Positions 60,345-64,000 of a stretch of 64,000 bases of DNA are shown here, piece after piece; the first letter of the stretch is position 1, and every line of letters begins with the position of its first letter. The notes beneath the pieces are model-generated. The model ran no database searches, was not told the origin of the DNA, and saw only the letters and a list, made by a program, of their open reading frames with translations. The translations under genes and the position numbers were made by a program. Source of the stretch: Microbacterium sp. AZCO (lineage in GTDB: Bacteria > Actinomycetota > Actinomycetes > Actinomycetales > Microbacteriaceae); the NCBI RefSeq assembly GCF_039614715.1, contig NZ_CP154857.1:2418001-2482000 (forward strand). The letters are read 5' to 3'.

Positions 60345-62138
60345 TCAGCCGTCGGCGCCCGGCTTTCGTCCGTCGAGCCCGCGCCAGCGCTCGCGCAGCG
60401 CCCACGCTGCCGACTTCGGCTTGCGATCGCGCGTGAAGACGCCCTTCTTGTTCCCGTCGACGCGGTGGATGCCGTTCGACGTCGCGAAATCGGCGAAGTT
60501 CCACACCTGCTCCCCGACGAACTGCGGGAAGCGGTCGAAGACGCGGTGGTTCATCGCGAGGTAGTCGCGCTGATACTCCTCGGTCCACGCCTGGTCCCAC
60601 ACGGAATGGATGCCGGGCTGCGTGTCGGCGCCGTACTCGGTCATCATGACGGGCTTGCCGGTGCGCTCGATCCAGCCCGCGATGTCTCCCTGGAGGTAGC
60701 GCTCCGCGGTCGGGAGGTCGGCGGTCGCGACGTACCAGCCGTAGTAGCGGTTCAGGCTCACAACGTCGAAGAGGTCGATGATCCGGTCGTTCTGGAAGGT
60801 CGCGAACATGACGAGCGCGTACGTGAGCGGACGTGTGGGGTCGAGCTCGCGGGCGAGGTCGACGAGCGGCTCGAAGTACTCCCGGGCGCCGTCTTCGTTG
60901 GAAGCCGGCTCGTTCGCGATGCACCACATGACGACGGACGGGTGGTTCTTGTCCCGCCCGATCAGCTCGCGCAGATGCTGCGCGTGCGCGGCGCGCGTGT
61001 TGTCGTTCGCGAACTGCTCGGAGAACGTCGGGAACGGCGGCTTGCCCGACATCCCCCCGACGACGCCCATGTTCAGTCCGACGGCCGCCGTCTCGTCGAT
61101 CACGACGATGCCGTGGCGGTCGGCGAACTCGAGCACGTCTTCGGCATACGGGTAGTGGGATGTGCGGAATGAGTTGGCGCCGATCCACTCCATGAGCTGG
61201 AAGTCGTGCACCATGTACGCGTCGTCATGGCCCTTGCCGCGCACGGCGGAGTCCTCGTGCTTGCCGAAGCCCGTGAAGTAGAACGGCTCTCCGTTGATGA
61301 GGAACTCGTGGCCTCGCACCTCGACGGTGCGCACGCCGACGGGCAGCGTGTAGCTGTCGAGGACCCGGTCCCCGTCGACCGCCTCGATCGTGAGGTCGTA
61401 GAGGTAGGCGGCGCCCGGCTTCCACAGCACGACGTCGGCGATCGACAGGGTGCTGGAGGCGCCGGATGCCTCGGCCACGACCTCGCCCCCGGCATCCGCG
61501 ATCCGCACCCGGACGTCGACCGCGTCGGATGTCTCGACGCGGAGATCGACAGATCCCACGGAGCCTTCGAAGTCCGTCGTGACGGTCACATCGTCGATAG
61601 AGATCCGGGGGATGCTGTGCAGCCACACCGATCGGGCGAGGCCTGCGTAGTTGTAGAAATCGTGGAAGTAGGTCTGCTTCTGCCGCCCGTCCATGCCGAC
61701 CTCGATCTTGCCGGGCGGGATCGTCTCGTTGGTGAGGTCGCCGCTCACGGCGACCGTGAGCCGGAACGACCCGCCCGCCGCGACCCGATCGGTCAGCTCG
61801 ACGTCGAACGGCGTGTAGCCGCCCACGTGCTCGCCCACGAGCGCGTCGTCGACGTACACGCGAGCGGCGTGCGTCGCGGCGTCGAAGCGCACGAAGATGC
61901 GCTCGTCGCTCCACCCGCGGGGCACCCGCACCTCGCGCTGGTAGTAGACCCAGCCCACGTGGTCGCGGATCTCGGGGTCGGTGAACAGATCGTTGTAGCT
62001 CGCCGGCACGGCGGCTTCGAGGGGCGTGTCGAGTCGCGCCGTCCACGGCGTCTCGCCGAGCCGGGTGTCGATCCCGAAGCGCCAGACGCCGTCGAGGTTG
62101 ACGAGCTCGCGGGTGGGAGTGGAGATGGGCTTCAGCAT
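60345..62138 (-). CDS. uidA: Beta-glucuronidase (GH2)
   Basis: A 597-residue GH2 enzyme. An N-terminal jelly-roll (about 10-180; WVYYQREVRVPRGW, AARVYVDDALVGEHVGGYTPF), an Ig-like domain (about 180-275), and the catalytic barrel with the acid/base Glu in MWCIANEPASN (about 410) and the nucleophile in VMMTEYGAD (about 505). It lacks a signal peptide, so it hydrolyses imported glucuronides or aldobiouronic acids. Start ATG 62138. Confidence 0.93.
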   Translation of the reverse strand: MLKPISTPTRELVNLDGVWRFGIDTRLGETPWTARLDTPLEAAVPASYNDLFTDPEIRDHVGWVYYQREVRVPRGWSDERIFVRFDAATHAARVYVDDALVGEHVGGYTPFDVELTDRVAAGGSFRLTVAVSGDLTNETIPPGKIEVGMDGRQKQTYFHDFYNYAGLARSVWLHSIPRISIDDVTVTTDFEGSVGSVDLRVETSDAVDVRVRIADAGGEVVAEASGASSTLSIADVVLWKPGAAYLYDLTIEAVDGDRVLDSYTLPVGVRTVEVRGHEFLINGEPFYFTGFGKHEDSAVRGKGHDDAYMVHDFQLMEWIGANSFRTSHYPYAEDVLEFADRHGIVVIDETAAVGLNMGVVGGMSGKPPFPTFSEQFANDNTRAAHAQHLRELIGRDKNHPSVVMWCIANEPASNEDGAREYFEPLVDLARELDPTRPLTYALVMFATFQNDRIIDLFDVVSLNRYYGWYVATADLPTAERYLQGDIAGWIERTGKPVMMTEYGADTQPGIHSVWDQAWTEEYQRDYLAMNHRVFDRFPQFVGEQVWNFADFATSNGIHRVDGNKKGVFTRDRKPKSAAWALRERWRGLDGRKPGADG

Positions 62139-62259
62139 GCGGGTGGTCCTTCGCGTCGTTGCGGCGTGGATGTGGGGGCTCTTGTCACCCAGGTCGGCGA
62201 GGGAGCCGTCGGGCGGGTCTTGATGTCGGTCGTCGTCGCCGTGCTCGGTCGAAGTGAGA

Positions 62260-63570
62260 TCACGACAGAGCGGCCAGCGACGGGTCGCGGCCGTGTTGCA
62301 GGCGGGCGGCGGTATGACGAACCGCCCGCACGAATGCGGTATCGGCGGCGAGCGCGCCGCTGACCTCGGCGAGGGCCGTCGCGGGGTGTGCGCCGCTCCC
62401 CGCGATCCAGGCGCCGAACGCGAAAGCGCATGCCGCGGCGTCGCGGCCGTCGGCACGTTCACGCTCCGCAACGGGTGCGATGCGCAGGCCGAGCTTGCGG
62501 GGCGTATCGAGCGCGATCTGCGCGAGCGTGTGCACGATGCGCGGGTTCTCGAAGCGCTCGATGAGGGCCCTGCGGTACGCGTCCGTCTCGAGTTCGGCGG
62601 GCAGGTGACGGGATGCCTCGTCCCAGAGCGCCTCGACGGCGTCGCGGCAGACGGGATCGGCCATGGCCTGCGCGACCGTCTCATGTCCGCGCAGAGGACC
62701 GAGGTTGGCAAGCAGGGTGTGCGCGCCGTTGAGCATCCACAGCTTGCGCGACTCCCACGGCTCGAGGTCGTCGGTGAAGCGCGCACCGGCGGTCTCCCAC
62801 GCGGGCCGCCCGGCGGGGAACGCCCCCGACAGCACCCAGTCCGAGAACGGCTCGGCGACGACGGGAGCCCGGTCGCCGTACCGCTCCTCGAGGCGCTGCA
62901 TCTCGTCGGGGTCGAGCCGCGGCGTGATGCGGTCGACGGACGACGACACGAACGAGACGTTCGACGCGATCCACGCCGCCGTCTCGGGCAGCGACTCGCA
63001 GAGCGCGAGGATGCCGCGGCGCAGGAGTCCGCCGTTGTCGGAGAGGTTGTCGCACGAGACCAGCGCGAGGGGGCCTGCGCCGGCACGCCGGCGGGCGTCG
63101 AGTCCGAGCACCAGACGGCCGAGGGCGGTTTCGACGCGCACGCCCCCCGCGGCCACGTCCGCGAGGGCGGCGAGGTCGGCCGCCACGAGCGGATCGCCGG
63201 CATCGGCGGTACCGTCCGAGCGGGTGCGGTAACCCGCCTCCGTGATGGTGAGGGTCACGATCGCGGTCTCGGGCGAGGCGAGGTCGGCGACGAGGCCGGC
63301 GACATCGCCGCCGGGCGCCGTGCGCACGATGCTCTCGATGACCTCGGCCCGGTCGCCCTCGGCCGATCGCTCGATGAGCGTGTACACGCCGTCCTGCGCG
63401 GAGAGGGCGTCGGCCAGGTCGCGGCTGCGGCCGGTGTAGCCGACCATCCCCCACTCGTGGGCGTCGGCGGCGTGCGCCGTGTACCACGCGGTGTGCGAGC
63501 GGCTGAAGGCGCCGAGTCCCAGGTGGACGATGCGAGCGGGCGGTGCGGGGCGCGAGCGTGAGGGGGTCAC
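62260..63570 (-). CDS. uxuB: Mannitol dehydrogenase-family oxidoreductase, fructuronate reductase
   Basis: A 436-residue NAD-dependent polyol/uronate reductase. The nucleotide-binding HLGLGAFSRSHTAWYT (16-31), VSCDNLSDNGGLLR and the catalytic KLWMLNGAHTLLANLG (Lys about 271) are characteristic. Next to uxaC it should reduce fructuronate to mannonate. GTG 63570 overlaps the uxaC stop by four bases. The 121 bases to uidA hold no gene. Confidence 0.9.
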   Translation of the reverse strand: MTPSRSRPAPPARIVHLGLGAFSRSHTAWYTAHAADAHEWGMVGYTGRSRDLADALSAQDGVYTLIERSAEGDRAEVIESIVRTAPGGDVAGLVADLASPETAIVTLTITEAGYRTRSDGTADAGDPLVAADLAALADVAAGGVRVETALGRLVLGLDARRRAGAGPLALVSCDNLSDNGGLLRRGILALCESLPETAAWIASNVSFVSSSVDRITPRLDPDEMQRLEERYGDRAPVVAEPFSDWVLSGAFPAGRPAWETAGARFTDDLEPWESRKLWMLNGAHTLLANLGPLRGHETVAQAMADPVCRDAVEALWDEASRHLPAELETDAYRRALIERFENPRIVHTLAQIALDTPRKLGLRIAPVAERERADGRDAAACAFAFGAWIAGSGAHPATALAEVSGALAADTAFVRAVRHTAARLQHGRDPSLAALS

Positions 63571-64000
63571 AGCTTGAACACCCGCTTGGGCTGAGGGCCG
63601 ACCATGTCGTCGATGACCGCGCCCGCCTGCTCCTGGGAGAGTCGGCTCTCCACGACGAGTCTCGCGAGGAACGAGGCATCCGCCCGCCTCGCGGTGTCGT
63701 GCCGTGCCGGGATGGAGAGGAACGCGCGCGTGTCGTCGATGAAGCCGGAGCCGCGCGAGAAGCCCGCGCTCTCGGTGACCGCCGATCGGAACCGCCCGAT
63801 CGCGTCCGGGGCATCCAGGAACCACCACGGTGCGCCGATGTAGACGCTCGGGTAGAAGCTCGCCATGGGGGCGATCTCGCGCGAGTAGACGGTCTCATCG
63901 ACGGCGAACAGCACGAGGTGGAAGTCGCGTTCCAGCCCGAAGCGTTCGAGCAGCGGGCGCAGCCCTCGCACGAAGTCGGTGCGGCGCGGGAAGTCGTGGC
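63567..64000 (-). CDS. uxaC: Uronate isomerase, C-terminal part
   Basis: The last 144 residues of UxaC; the rest lies beyond the window. HDFPRRTDFVRGLRPLLERFGLE, then SFYPSVYIGAPWWFLDAPDAI and SGFIDDTRAFLSIPARHDTARR are highly characteristic of glucuronate isomerases. It converts glucuronate to fructuronate (or galacturonate to tagaturonate) and is translationally coupled to uxuB. Confidence 0.94.
   Translation of the reverse strand, partial: HDFPRRTDFVRGLRPLLERFGLERDFHLVLFAVDETVYSREIAPMASFYPSVYIGAPWWFLDAPDAIGRFRSAVTESAGFSRGSGFIDDTRAFLSIPARHDTARRADASFLARLVVESRLSQEQAGAVIDDMVGPQPKRVFKL

Overview
The window is GC-rich DNA whose gene content, codon use (strong G/C third positions) and gene order (tRNA-Trp-secE-nusG-rplK-rplA; hadA/hadB-like-murB) point to an actinobacterium, most probably a Microbacteriaceae such as Microbacterium. 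This placement rests on recognised families and synteny; no 16S gene is present. Both ends are cut inside genes: a 2'-5' RNA ligase-like gene on the left and uronate isomerase on the right.

Layout. 0-10 kb: a MarR-controlled drug-efflux (DHA2 MFS) operon with three near-identical palindromic operators, a quinone oxidoreductase-like gene, a divergent ArgP-type regulator/LysE exporter pair, small enzymes (DUF1801, Dabb, acylphosphatase), a nitronate monooxygenase and a complete amino-acid ABC importer. 10-14.5 kb: the core translation/transcription block rplA-rplK-nusG-secE-tRNA-Trp, interrupted between rplK and nusG by a gene for a DUF559 (Vsr-like) nuclease-fold protein flanked by two direct copies of a long palindrome. 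14.7-23 kb: polyamine/GABA catabolism (putrescine oxidase, universal stress protein, amino acid permease and aldehyde dehydrogenase in one translationally coupled operon; gabT divergent from a PucR-type regulator). 23-28.5 kb: a three-copy tandem hairpin array, then the glyoxylate shunt (RamB-type regulator, malate synthase, isocitrate lyase). 28.6-35.2 kb: a translationally coupled pair of genes for very large proteins (1118 and about 1073 residues) that I cannot assign; this is the best candidate for an undescribed system. 35.3-42.3 kb: YCII-like protein, aspartate aminotransferase, zinc-ribbon protein, murB with two MaoC-type hydratases, a TauE-type exporter and membrane proteins. 42.4-43.3 kb: a hairpin-rich region and a flavin/PPOX-like protein.

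43-64 kb is largely a plant cell wall carbohydrate region: a secreted 1451-residue protein with two GH43 domains and two LamG domains, an intracellular and a secreted GH10 xylanase divergent from each other, two LacI regulators, and GH2 beta-glucuronidase-uxuB-uxaC for glucuronate release and catabolism. Together these would remove arabinose side chains, cut the xylan backbone, release glucuronate and feed it into central metabolism. Interspersed are a truncated DUF1016 protein, a MarR/epoxide hydrolase unit with a perfect 24-bp palindrome, and a MacB-like ABC exporter.

Three genes (2'-5' RNA ligase-like, NTF2-like, AraC-like) carry single-base indels that break the frame, two of them in C or G runs. 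They are either real pseudogenes or sequencing errors; reads would decide. Many strong intergenic hairpins are recorded as terminators or repeats.
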